DNA from: Methylomonas sp. MK1
Lineage (GTDB): Bacteria > Pseudomonadota > Gammaproteobacteria > Methylococcales > Methylomonadaceae
Assembly: GCF_000365425.1 (NCBI RefSeq)
Contig: NZ_AQOV01000002.1
Span: 248,001-312,000, forward strand
Direction: 5' to 3'
DNA length: 64,000 nt
The notes below the pieces were generated by a model, which was not told the DNA's origin, made no database searches, and was given only the letters and a program-made list of their open reading frames with translations. Each line of letters begins with the position of its first letter. Positions within the stretch are counted from its first letter, which is position 1. This document shows, piece by piece, positions 10,194-18,343 of the stretch. Made by a program: the position numbers and the translations under genes.

Positions 10194-12230
10194 TTACCGA
10201 TCAAAACTCAGGACAAATTGATCGGGAAACGGTCCGTCGTACAAGATGCCGCTGGATATTTTTAAGTTGTTCAAGCGCAGCAAACTGGCTACCAAGGTCG
10301 GGATTTGGATGCGATTGATGTATTCGCCAAAACAGCGGTGCATGCCATCGCCAAAGTGCATATAGCGATCCAGCGCACGATCTTCGCGTACGCTGAACGG
10401 CTCCGGCCAGGCGCTTTCGTCGAACATCGCCGAGGCGGTAAAGGCGAAGACTTCGGCACCGGGCGGAATTTTCACGCCGGCAATCTCCGCGCCGTTCTTA
10501 CAATGCCGCCGCATCGCCGCCGCCATGGTGTTGAAACGAAACACGTCGAAGCACAAATGCAATAGCTTGTCTTCGTCATCGACCGCCTGTTTGGCGCGTT
10601 GCAATACATCCGGCTTGCTGAGCAATTGCTCGACAATCAAGGTGGTTGCCATTGAGGTGGTATCCAGCGCGCCGACGATCAAGCCGGAGATGTTGCGGCG
10701 GATGCCGTCGTCGTCCAGATCGTGTTCGCCGTCCATGCCCATTTTGATTAGCCGCGATAGAAAATCTTCGAACTGCTCGCCTTGTTTGATGCGCTCCCGG
10801 CGTTCGGCGATCAGATTCAGCAGATACGGCCCCATTTCCCGGAACGATTGTTCTGCGGTGATTTGAATGCTGCGATTGTTGCTGAGATTTAAAAATAGAT
10901 CGTGAAACAAGGAACGCATCCAGCGCATCATCGTCACTTCGTCTGGGCCCGGCACGCCGAGGTAATCGCGAATAAAACGCCGCGCTACCGGGCGGGTTAA
11001 TTGCGACACCATATCAATCCGGCCCAGCGGCAAGGCTGCTTGGATCATCTCGTCGCAATGCTGGCGGACGATGCGGCGAATCAGTTGGTCTTCGCCGGGC
11101 TTGATGACCCGGCGCAGTGCGCCTTGTTCTTTGCTGTAGGCTTCCGAGCGGTCCATCCCTAAGAAAAACGGCCCGTTCAAACGCTGCATATTCGGGGCGT
11201 TGATTTCGGCGATGGTGAATTCGGTATCGCGCGCCAAGGTCTCGCGCACATCGCTATCTCGCGTCACCAATGCGCGTTTTCCCAGCACCAACACCGGCTT
11301 GTGCTTGCGTAACAGCCCGAATAGCCAGCGCTGCACCGTGGCTCCGGTCAACATTGCAACGCCGCGGGCCAGGTAGTAACTGACTATATTTTGCGGGGTG
11401 GTGGATGTGGGGTGATAGTCCAGCACTGGTGCCGGCGCTGGTCGATGTTCGCGGTACATTTTCAAAGCCAGGGTGCCGGTGGGTGTGGCCGTCAATTGCT
11501 CGACAAAAGCCTGGTAGGCGGTCGGTAACTCTGCCTTGGTCGGCTGTACGCCGCCGAATTGGGCCGGCAACAACACCGGCGCGGATAGCGCTGCTAGACA
11601 ATAATCGGCGATGCTGGGTTGCTTACCCAGCAAATAGGCTCTGCCGTCGGCCAGCAGCGCGTCCAGCTCCGCAAAGATCGCTTCGATTTGTTGTTTGCAG
11701 GGTTCGACTTGTCCGGGATCGGCAGGTAGGGATTTTTCCATGGCTTTAGCCAATACGGGATAAGCGCGTTCGGCCAACCATTTTTGCCAGTTAGGCACCC
11801 GCTGTTGCCAGAACGAAAGCACCGTTTCTTTGTGTGGTAGCAACATCGCATAGCCGTAATTGCGCGTTGCCAAGCCCAATTTGTCGACCAGCAACGCCAG
11901 CAAGCGTTCGGTTTCCGCCATGCCTTTCTCGTCGCGTGGATAAAGCCGCAGTTCAGCGGGTAAACGGGCATCGATGTATTGCAGCGATTCGCGCATGGTA
12001 CATAAGGTTGCTTCGCTGGTGATCAACACCGGCATGGCCTTAGCATCGGCGCCGGCCAACAGGAAAGCGGGTAAATGCAGCATCGGCACACTGCCTTCTT
12101 CCCGGTACGGCACTCCGCCGTAGTCGAGCATCCAGCGGACTAATTCGCTGATATGGGATACCGGAATCGTCAATAAACGATTCAGCTGTTTGGATTTGGC
12201 GCCGCGCCGCGTGCTTCCGGGTTTGATCAT
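10194..12230 (-). CDS. Fusion of GST-like domain and cytochrome P450
   Basis: A 678-aa two-domain protein. Residues about 15-260 look like glutathione S-transferase: a thioredoxin-like N-half (residues 18-90, with PVLITSEATLC) and a helical C-half holding the GKQPSIADY motif with the S-x-x-D N-capping box (S206, D209). Residues about 280-678 are a P450: I-helix GALDTTS (520-526) and heme loop FGDGMHRCFG with Cys633 as thiolate ligand. The K-helix motif, normally ExxR, reads D562-V-F-R565. No reductase or ferredoxin gene is nearby, whereas a peroxidase is, so a peroxide- or hydroperoxide-using P450 is plausible (inference). First gene of its operon; GGAAGGAA precedes the ATG. Confidence 0.9.
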   Translation of the reverse strand: MIKPGSTRRGAKSKQLNRLLTIPVSHISELVRWMLDYGGVPYREEGSVPMLHLPAFLLAGADAKAMPVLITSEATLCTMRESLQYIDARLPAELRLYPRDEKGMAETERLLALLVDKLGLATRNYGYAMLLPHKETVLSFWQQRVPNWQKWLAERAYPVLAKAMEKSLPADPGQVEPCKQQIEAIFAELDALLADGRAYLLGKQPSIADYCLAALSAPVLLPAQFGGVQPTKAELPTAYQAFVEQLTATPTGTLALKMYREHRPAPAPVLDYHPTSTTPQNIVSYYLARGVAMLTGATVQRWLFGLLRKHKPVLVLGKRALVTRDSDVRETLARDTEFTIAEINAPNMQRLNGPFFLGMDRSEAYSKEQGALRRVIKPGEDQLIRRIVRQHCDEMIQAALPLGRIDMVSQLTRPVARRFIRDYLGVPGPDEVTMMRWMRSLFHDLFLNLSNNRSIQITAEQSFREMGPYLLNLIAERRERIKQGEQFEDFLSRLIKMGMDGEHDLDDDGIRRNISGLIVGALDTTSMATTLIVEQLLSKPDVLQRAKQAVDDEDKLLHLCFDVFRFNTMAAAMRRHCKNGAEIAGVKIPPGAEVFAFTASAMFDESAWPEPFSVREDRALDRYMHFGDGMHRCFGEYINRIQIPTLVASLLRLNNLKISSGILYDGPFPDQFVLSFDR

Positions 12231-12692
12231 GATTCCTTCCTCTTGCTTGCTATTGTTATAGTTTTTAATGCTATAGCTGGCATATACCGGCGACTGTTAG
12301 TCGTATCGGCTTGAATGGCATGTTGATATGCGCACTTGGTAAAACAACTTGCCGGTCTGCTCAGGTATGCCGTTATCGGCGGCTAAGCAATTGTTAATCC
12401 ATCCGTGAACCAAACGCCGAGCTTTAGCGGAGTATCAATAATAGACCAATCGTAACTAATTGAAATAAAAAGCGAAAGACAAAATGTTGCTTAGCAACAA
12501 CCGTGCCTAAATGCGAAGCACGTCACAAAACGCGGTGGGTTGCGCCCGCTTGGTGCCTAGCAAACGGAAAGCTTCTCTGCCGCTGGAATCGGCTGCAAAT
12601 CATTCCGGTTCTTTCTCTGCGGACCTTAATCAGATTGTCATTTGCCGCTGCCTATAATCCGGGCCTCTTCACAATGCTTAGGAGCAGTCGCG
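12231..12692. promoter_or_regulatory. Divergent intergenic region with a -10 box for the phoD-like gene
   Basis: About 460 bases between the P450 operon and the phosphatase genes. TATAAT at 12653-12658 lies 34 bases before the start codon at 12693 and is a good -10 candidate; the -35 is poor, suggesting an activator. A small perfect hairpin (GTTGCT-T-AGCAAC) sits at 12486-12498. The P450 promoter should be near 12250-12300, but I see no clear hexamers. Confidence 0.35.
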
Positions 12693-14309
12693 ATGCAATT
12701 ATTAAAACCCAGCTGTCATTTTTTAAAACCGGCCAAACTGGCATTGGCAATCGCCGGCCTGTTAGCGCTGAATGCGCCGGTATTTGCGCAAACCGTTGAT
12801 GTGCCGCAAATGGAGCAAGGCATCCAGATCGGCGATTTGGCACCCGGCCGCGCGATAGTTTGGAGCCGTGCCGACCGCCCTTCGCGCATGATGCTGAAAT
12901 ATGCTTATAACCCGCAGTTTAATGACGCGATTAGTGTGCGTGGTCCGTATGCATTGGCCGAGACCGACTTTACCGCCCGCCAAGACCTGACCGGTTTACC
13001 CGAGGGCAAAGACGTTTATGTCAAAGTCTGGTTTGAAGATTTGACCAACGCCCGCGGCAAAAGCGAACCGGTCATTGGACATTTTCATACTATCGGTAAA
13101 CGCGACGATATTCGCTTTGTCTGGGGCGGGGATACCGCCGGCCAAGGTTGGGGTATCAACGAAAGCTTCGGCGGCATGAAGATTTACGAAGCCATGCGCC
13201 AAGTGCAGCCGCAGTTTTTCATTCAAAGCGGCGACAATGTGTATTCCGACGGCCCGATTCCGGAGAGCAAGCTGGCCGAGAATGGTCAGCTCTGGACTAA
13301 CGTGGTGACGCCGGAAGTGAGTAAAGTCGCGGAAACCTTGGACGAGTTCCGTGGCCGCTACAAATACAATCTGTTGGATGAAAACGTCCGCCGCTTCAAT
13401 GCCGAAGTGCCGCAAATCTGGCAGTGGGACGATCATGAGGTGGTGAATAACTGGTCAGATTCCAAAGACCTGAGCGCCGATCCGCGCTACACCGAAAAAA
13501 ATATACCGACGCTAATTGCCCGCGCCACTAAAGCCTTCCTGGAATATGCACCTCTGCGTCCGCACGATGCCGAAGAATCCGAGCGGATTTATCGCAAAAT
13601 TTCCTACGGTAAATTGTTGGATGTGTTTGTGTTGGATATGCGTAGCTATCGCGGCCCGAATACCGCTAATCTGCAATCACAAGAAAATGCCGAAACCGCC
13701 TTCCTCGGTGCGGAGCAAATGGCTTGGTTGCAGGACGAGTTGAAAAATTCAAAAGCCACCTGGAAAGTCATCTCCGCCGACATGCCTATCGGTTTGAATA
13801 TTGGTGACGGTAACACCGCCCAAGGTCAAGCGCGTTGGGAAGCGGTTGCTAACGGTAACGATGGCGCTGCCGCGGGTCGGGAATTGGAAGTTGCCCGTTT
13901 GTTGAGCTTTGTCAAGCATGAGCATATCAACAACCTGGTTTGGCTGACTGCCGATGTCCACTATGCCGCAGCGCATTATTACGATCCTGCCAAGGCGGCT
14001 TCCAAAGACTTCGCGCCGTTCTGGGAGTTCGTTGCCGGTCCGTTAAATGCCGGTTCCTTCGGGCCTAACAGCACGGACGGCACCTTCGGCCCACAAGTGG
14101 TTTTCTCGAAAGCGCCGCCAGCCGGCCAAGCCAATCTGTCACCTTACGCCGGCCTGCAATTCTTTGGCGAAGTGAATATCGACAAAAAAAGCCGCGCCAT
14201 GACGGTGGACTTCAAGGACATCGACGGCACGGTTGTCTTCAGCAAAACCCTGGCGGCGGAAGCCGAACGTGAGCGCGAACACGATCATCACGACCGCGAT
14301 CACGACTAA
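12693..14309 (+). CDS. Exported PhoD-like metallophosphatase
   Basis: A 538-aa secreted phosphodiesterase/alkaline phosphatase D family protein. It has a Sec-type signal peptide (LALAIAGLLALNAPVFA, cleavage near 32), an N-terminal fibronectin-like PhoD domain (about 35-140), and the metallophosphatase core: WGGDTAG, FFIQSGDNVYSD, WDDHEVVNNW and TADVHYAAAHYY carry the expected metal ligands. PhoD enzymes release phosphate from phosphodiesters using Fe/Ca. The C-terminus ends in a His/Asp/Glu-rich tail (EHDHHDRDHD), which is unusual. TAGGAG precedes the ATG at 12693; an upstream in-frame TTG is rejected. It is followed by a second phosphodiesterase gene, suggesting joint phosphate or phospholipid scavenging. 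Confidence 0.9.
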   Translation: MQLLKPSCHFLKPAKLALAIAGLLALNAPVFAQTVDVPQMEQGIQIGDLAPGRAIVWSRADRPSRMMLKYAYNPQFNDAISVRGPYALAETDFTARQDLTGLPEGKDVYVKVWFEDLTNARGKSEPVIGHFHTIGKRDDIRFVWGGDTAGQGWGINESFGGMKIYEAMRQVQPQFFIQSGDNVYSDGPIPESKLAENGQLWTNVVTPEVSKVAETLDEFRGRYKYNLLDENVRRFNAEVPQIWQWDDHEVVNNWSDSKDLSADPRYTEKNIPTLIARATKAFLEYAPLRPHDAEESERIYRKISYGKLLDVFVLDMRSYRGPNTANLQSQENAETAFLGAEQMAWLQDELKNSKATWKVISADMPIGLNIGDGNTAQGQARWEAVANGNDGAAAGRELEVARLLSFVKHEHINNLVWLTADVHYAAAHYYDPAKAASKDFAPFWEFVAGPLNAGSFGPNSTDGTFGPQVVFSKAPPAGQANLSPYAGLQFFGEVNIDKKSRAMTVDFKDIDGTVVFSKTLAAEAEREREHDHHDRDHD

Positions 14310-14318
14310 CACCAAGTC

Positions 14319-14348
14319 GCCCGGGCGGTATTTGCCGCCCGGCAATTT
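14319..14348 (+). terminator. GC-rich hairpin between the two phosphodiesterase genes
   Basis: GCCCGGGCGG and CCGCCCGGC form a 9-bp GC-only stem with a TATTTG loop, followed by AATTT. The tract is weak, so this is more likely an attenuator or partial terminator than a full stop of transcription. Confidence 0.5.
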
Positions 14349-14393
14349 CTCTGGTTAAGCCATTTAACTTCAAGCAAAATAAGGACTCTATTC

Positions 14394-15647
14394 ATGTTGA
14401 AACCCACGTTATTGACTGTTGCCATGCTAGTTTCACTCGGTGCGCAAAACAGTGCCCACGCGCTGCCGCACAGCGAACATCACGAACATGCCAGTGCCGG
14501 CCCATTGGTCATAGGCCATCGCGGCGCATCAGGCTATCGTCCTGAACATACCCTGGCCGGCTACGCCTTGGCGATTGAAATGGGCGCGGACTTTATCGAG
14601 CCTGATTTGGTGCTGACCAAGGACGGTCAAATGATTGCTCGTCACGAACCGATGATAGGCGGTACCACCGACGTGGCTAACCACCCGGAATTTGCCAATC
14701 GCAAAACCACCCGTATGGTCGATGGCTTTGCGGTGACCGATTGGTTTGCCAGCGACTTTACCTTGAAAGAAATCAAAACCCTGCGCGCCATTCAAACTCG
14801 CGGCCGGGATAATTCTTATGACGGCGAGTTTGAAATTCCAACTTTGAACGAAGTGATTGCGTTGGCCAAGCAACAAAGCGAAAAAACCGGTCGCCGGATT
14901 GGTATCTACCCTGAAATCAAGCATTCCACTTATCACGCCGATCTGAAGAACGTTAAAGGTAAGCCGCTATTTGGTAAGAATTTCTTCGAAGATAAACTGC
15001 TGAAAAAACTACACAAGGAATACAGCAACAGCGCTTGCGCGCCAGTGTTTATCCAGTCATTCGAAGTCAGCAATCTGCAATATTTGAGCCGCAAGACCGA
15101 CATCAAATTGGTACAGCTGATTGATGCGGACGACGTCAATGCCGACGGCTCGATGTCGCTGGTTGCGCCGTATAAACAGCCGTATGACTTTGTCGTGAAA
15201 GGCGATCAACGTACTTTCGCCGATTTGCTGAGCAACGACGGTCTGGATTTTGTAAAAACCTACGCGGATGCGGTAGGTCCGTGGAAGCCTTATCTGGTGA
15301 AAACCGTAGCCGTCGATTTTGACCGCAACGGCGACGGCAAAGTCAACATTAATGACCGTATTGTTGAAGGTAGCACCGGCGTAGTAGAAATGGCCCACGA
15401 CAAAGGCTTGCTAGTGCACACCTGGACCTTCCGCAATGATGCCTCCGGTTACGGCTTTGCCGATCCGCAACAGGAAATGACTTATTACTTTGATTTGGGT
15501 GTGGATGGCTTGTTTACCGATTTCGCCGATACCGGGGTTGCGGCCCGCGATGCGTCGATTAATGCGGAACATGCCGATTTTTTGGGACGTTGTGAATCTC
15601 GCGACGACGATGGACATGAAGGTCATGCGCGCCATCATGTTCGCTGA
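14394..15647 (+). CDS. Exported glycerophosphodiester phosphodiesterase
   Basis: A 417-aa GlpQ-like enzyme that hydrolyses deacylated phospholipids (glycerophosphodiesters) to glycerol-3-phosphate and an alcohol in the periplasm. It has a signal peptide (ending about AHA, residue 23), the catalytic HRGASGYRPEHT at 42-53, the metal residues E69 and D71 in EPDLV, HEP at 84-86, and YPEIKH. Two oddities: an EF-hand-like calcium loop (DFDRNGDGKVNIND, about 308-321) inserted late in the barrel, and His-rich ends (HSEHHEH after the signal; GHEGHARHH at the C-terminus). AAGGA precedes the ATG. Co-oriented with the PhoD-like gene 84 bases upstream. Confidence 0.92.
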   Translation: MLKPTLLTVAMLVSLGAQNSAHALPHSEHHEHASAGPLVIGHRGASGYRPEHTLAGYALAIEMGADFIEPDLVLTKDGQMIARHEPMIGGTTDVANHPEFANRKTTRMVDGFAVTDWFASDFTLKEIKTLRAIQTRGRDNSYDGEFEIPTLNEVIALAKQQSEKTGRRIGIYPEIKHSTYHADLKNVKGKPLFGKNFFEDKLLKKLHKEYSNSACAPVFIQSFEVSNLQYLSRKTDIKLVQLIDADDVNADGSMSLVAPYKQPYDFVVKGDQRTFADLLSNDGLDFVKTYADAVGPWKPYLVKTVAVDFDRNGDGKVNINDRIVEGSTGVVEMAHDKGLLVHTWTFRNDASGYGFADPQQEMTYYFDLGVDGLFTDFADTGVAARDASINAEHADFLGRCESRDDDGHEGHARHHVR

Positions 15648-15668
15648 TTTGTTGTAATTCTTTAAAGT

Positions 15669-15699
15669 AAAACCCGGCGCGGGCGGTGCCGGGTTTTTA
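15669..15699 (+). terminator. Intrinsic terminator after the phosphodiesterase gene
   Basis: AAACCCGGC and GCCGGGTTT form a stem with a GCGGGCGGT-type loop, followed immediately by a T run. Position and shape fit Rho-independent termination of the phosphodiesterase pair. Confidence 0.8.
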
Positions 15700-15994
15700 G
15701 GTCTGTCACATAAATTATGTGAGGCCTAGTTGGATATAAATCTACAAGTTGGTCTGTGGGTGAAAATGGGCAAGTTGCTAGTCTCCAAATCTCATGCCTT
15801 TCCCGTTGTTCCATAAGTTCTCTCCGGCAATGGCCTGTTTTGGGCGTCACGTAAAAGTCTTTCCATATCCCCCAAGTACGATGGAATTAAACGTCGATAA
15901 ATTTTACATTTTTTAGTGGAAGTTGAGTATTCTTCTGGGTAATTTATAGCATAAAAGTCATATATATCAATTTATTAGCTATTTTACTTTAGAT

Positions 15995-16010
15995 TGGCTC
16001 ATATTTTGCT
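15995..16010 (+). promoter_or_regulatory. Candidate sigma-54 promoter for the PEP-CTERM gene
   Basis: TGGCTCATATTTTGCT matches the -24/-12 sigma-54 consensus (TGGCAC-N5-TTGCW): GG and GC are exactly 10 bases apart and the element is 16 bases. It lies 74 bases before the ATG, predicting a start site near 16021. PEP-CTERM genes are often controlled by the sigma-54 activator PrsR (family knowledge). The rest of the 15700-16083 gap is AT-rich and would hold the activator site. Confidence 0.55.
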
Positions 16011-16083
16011 TATTTGTGGAGGCGTGCAGCCATTTTAGCTGCTGCCATTGAAAATTTAACTTCTACTTAATTCTGGAGATACT

Positions 16084-16878
16084 ATGAAAACCAATGCTTT
16101 TGCGGCGCTTGCTGCTGCTGTGCTACTAACCCCAGCCGCACATGCGGGATTTGTGAATGGTAATTTTGAAACTGGCGACACTAGCGGCTGGACAACTGGC
16201 GGTGGCTACAGAGGTAACGAATTTAACTCTACTCTGGATCCTGTGAATTACTTGCCAGGAGGCAGTCACTACAGTTCATCCATAAATCATTCTGCTATCG
16301 TGACTGCCGGTTTTGATGCCAACACTGGGAACAATCTTAACCGGGTCTATAGCGGGAATTACTCATATCGCGTGGAAGACACTGTTACTGGCGGTTATGG
16401 TTCCGCGATTACGCAAACGGTAAGCAATTATCAAGACAGCAGCATTTTCTTTGCGTGGGCTGCGGTATTGGAAGGTGCTCATGGTGTCAATGATGCTGCC
16501 ACTTTCAAATTAACATTAACAGACTTGACCAGTATGTCGGTTTTGGTAAACAGAGAATATAACGCGGCTACTACCGGTGCTGGCGTTGATTCGCGTTTTA
16601 CCTATAACGCTTCAACCGGATACTATTACACTAGTTGGCAAGTAGAGCAGTTGACCAACCTTACGCTAGGTCATACTTACCAGCTGAGCTTATTGGCTGC
16701 GGACTGCGAGCCAACCGGGCACAGAGGCTATGTCTATCTCGACGGTTTCGGTGCTGTGACTCCGCCAGTAGTTGAAACCGTTCCAGAGCCAGGTACCTTG
16801 GCTCTGCTAGGTGGCGGTTTGTTGGGTATGGCCCGTCTGGCGCGTCGTAACGGTAAGGTTAACGCGATCGCCGCTTAA
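16084..16878 (+). CDS. PEP-CTERM exosortase-sorted exported protein
   Basis: A 264-aa secreted protein with a Sec signal (cleavage near AHA-G, residue 21), a beta-rich mature domain with many Gly, Ser, Thr and Tyr residues, and a C-terminal PEP-CTERM sorting signal: VPEPGTLALLGGGLLGMARL followed by an Arg-rich end. Exosortase (EpsH/XrtA) would cleave this tail and the protein would join the surface or exopolysaccharide matrix. The mature part (FVNGNFETGDTSGWT) resembles carbohydrate-binding-like beta-sandwich domains common in this class. GGAG precedes the ATG. No exosortase gene is in the window. Confidence 0.92.
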   Translation: MKTNAFAALAAAVLLTPAAHAGFVNGNFETGDTSGWTTGGGYRGNEFNSTLDPVNYLPGGSHYSSSINHSAIVTAGFDANTGNNLNRVYSGNYSYRVEDTVTGGYGSAITQTVSNYQDSSIFFAWAAVLEGAHGVNDAATFKLTLTDLTSMSVLVNREYNAATTGAGVDSRFTYNASTGYYYTSWQVEQLTNLTLGHTYQLSLLAADCEPTGHRGYVYLDGFGAVTPPVVETVPEPGTLALLGGGLLGMARLARRNGKVNAIAA

Positions 16879-16979
16879 TTAAGGTGTCGTAAACAGCCTG
16901 AAGATTGGAACGGGCAGTTGGAAAAATCTGAATGCCCGTTCATGATGTTAGTTTTTTCTTTCAGGCCGTTTCTTTGAGA

Positions 16980-17005
16980 TGTACCGCAGACTTCGGTTTG
17001 CGGTA
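16980..17005. repeat. Hairpin between convergent genes
   Basis: GTACCGCAGA and TTTGCGGTAC pair over 10 bp around a CTTCGG loop, an unusually stable tetraloop-type cap. No T run follows on either strand. An additional 9-bp inverted repeat (GAACGGGCA / TGCCCGTTC) lies at about 16907-16941, followed by a T-rich stretch, and may terminate the PEP-CTERM gene. Confidence 0.5.
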
Positions 17006-17042
17006 CTCGATGTCAAGCTGACGCCTCCGAACAGTTTGAGCG

Positions 17043-17825
17043 TTACCCGCGGGTGTTAGGATTCGGAAAAAATTGTTGCTGCTTAATTTTCTCACGTAGC
17101 AATGCGAGAGCCTGGTGATCATCCCAGCCGCTCATAGTAGAGCCGTCCGCGAAGACGACGATAGGTGTCGCCATTCGCCCCATCCCAAAGAAAAATCCAA
17201 TATCGTTCATCATTTCCTGCGGATATGAGCAACCCGGGCTAGCAGGTTCGCTAGGTGTATTTTCGCGCATCATTGTCTGCCAGGATTTTGCGGCATTGCT
17301 AGAGCAATAAATATTGGCTGCTTGTCGGTAGCCTTCTTCGGTTAATCCAACCGGTGCAACAAAAGCGGAAACATCTTCTTGCTCAAAGGCTCTTTCAAGT
17401 TTTCGGCAAAATGGACAATCCGGAGCCGACCAAATTACCGCCACTGCCGGTTTTCGGCGTTGAATAAAAATAAGCTTTTCAAATGGCAGATACTTGATCT
17501 GCTCTTTCAGCCAATTTCTTTTTCCTTCTGAGTTGCTTTCCAATGGGGAGCGAATGCTCCAGCCTTGAGACCTTACATTTCCCAGCCAAGCCATATCTTC
17601 TCGAAAATAGGCGGAAGGAGCACCTGGCTGCCCCGAGCGGACCGCATAAAAGCCCGGAAAAATAGTGGGTTCGATGTGGTGTCCTTCCCGCAACGCTACA
17701 CGTGTTTCTCGTTCGAACGCGGTTTTAGCTTTGGGTAGGTCAGGTTTCCAAGAGGGGCTGTCAGCAAGCGTGCTTTGGCCTGCTATACAAAGGGTCGCGA
17801 TTAAAAAGCTTTTTAATGTACTCAT
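17043..17825 (-). CDS. Exported DsbC/DsbG-like thiol-disulfide protein
   Basis: A 260-aa periplasmic thioredoxin-fold protein: signal peptide (about 1-21), an N-terminal region rich in charged residues, and a thioredoxin-like C-terminal domain with the redox CPFC motif at 137-140 and the cis-proline loop MATPIVVFADG. This fits disulfide isomerase/chaperone proteins of the DsbC/DsbG superfamily, but the N-terminal part is not clearly the usual dimerisation domain, so it may be a specialised family. Monocistronic and divergent from the lipoprotein gene. Confidence 0.78.
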   Translation of the reverse strand: MSTLKSFLIATLCIAGQSTLADSPSWKPDLPKAKTAFERETRVALREGHHIEPTIFPGFYAVRSGQPGAPSAYFREDMAWLGNVRSQGWSIRSPLESNSEGKRNWLKEQIKYLPFEKLIFIQRRKPAVAVIWSAPDCPFCRKLERAFEQEDVSAFVAPVGLTEEGYRQAANIYCSSNAAKSWQTMMRENTPSEPASPGCSYPQEMMNDIGFFFGMGRMATPIVVFADGSTMSGWDDHQALALLREKIKQQQFFPNPNTRG

Positions 17826-18030
17826 GTGATTTTTGATGTCAGATTTCTTTACAAGACATTGTCAGAAATGTCCGGCAGGTGATTTCGGCGTCTGCGGTTT
17901 TTGCAGATGCTATTCGGAGTAGGAATTTAACGCTGTTGGGGGCATTTTGATAAAACCAACCGATCTGACGGGCCGCTATTTTATCTCTACTGCTGCGCGG
18001 TTATTAAATATATTCCTGGCATTTTACAGC

Positions 18031-18074
18031 CATTTGACATCGATCAAATGGCCTTATCCGATCAATGTCATGAT
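18031..18074 (+). promoter_or_regulatory. FNR box and class II promoter for the small lipoprotein
   Basis: TTGACATCGATCAA at 18034-18047 matches the FNR consensus TTGAT-N4-ATCAA with one change and is embedded in a longer inverted repeat (CATTTGA / TCAAATG). A -10-like CATGAT sits at 18069-18074, placing the box centre near -41.5, the classic class II activation geometry. The downstream gene is the 39-aa lipoprotein at 18173; an fnr gene lies just beyond it. Confidence 0.65.
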
Positions 18075-18172
18075 GTTGTCCAAGCCTTATGGCTTGAAGT
18101 GCATCTCCTTTGATAACGCGCAGTTGCGCGGCAAAGGCGAATTATAAAAACATCGTCACAACCGGAAAACTT

Positions 18173-18292
18173 ATGAAATTAATCAGCCAAGTATTATTGT
18201 TAGTTATCGCAGTAACCACCCTGGCCGCATGCGGCGAGCAAGGTGTCGGCCCAGCCAAACCGAAAGCTGATTCCTCTAAAGAAATCAAATAA
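18173..18292 (+). CDS. 39-aa predicted lipoprotein
   Basis: MKLISQVLLLVIAVTTLAAC is a clean lipoprotein signal with lipobox LAAC (Cys20), leaving a mature peptide of only about 20 residues (CGEQGVGPAKPKADSSKEIK). It resembles entericidin- or LptM-like small lipoproteins in shape only; I do not recognise a family. Placed behind an FNR-box promoter and convergent with fnr, it is probably induced under low oxygen (inference). An upstream in-frame start at 18110 is rejected because it would bury the signal peptide. Confidence 0.7.
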   Translation: MKLISQVLLLVIAVTTLAACGEQGVGPAKPKADSSKEIK

Positions 18293-18343
18293 GCGGCTTT
18301 AGCTTGGAACGCGATATTGCCGTGTCTTTGCAGTCCGGCAATA

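Noticed and set aside
17947..18147. 66-codon plus-strand frame upstream of the lipoprotein
   Set aside because: It starts with TTG-like context, covers the FNR promoter and shows no protein-like features; the regulatory reading of this DNA is better supported.
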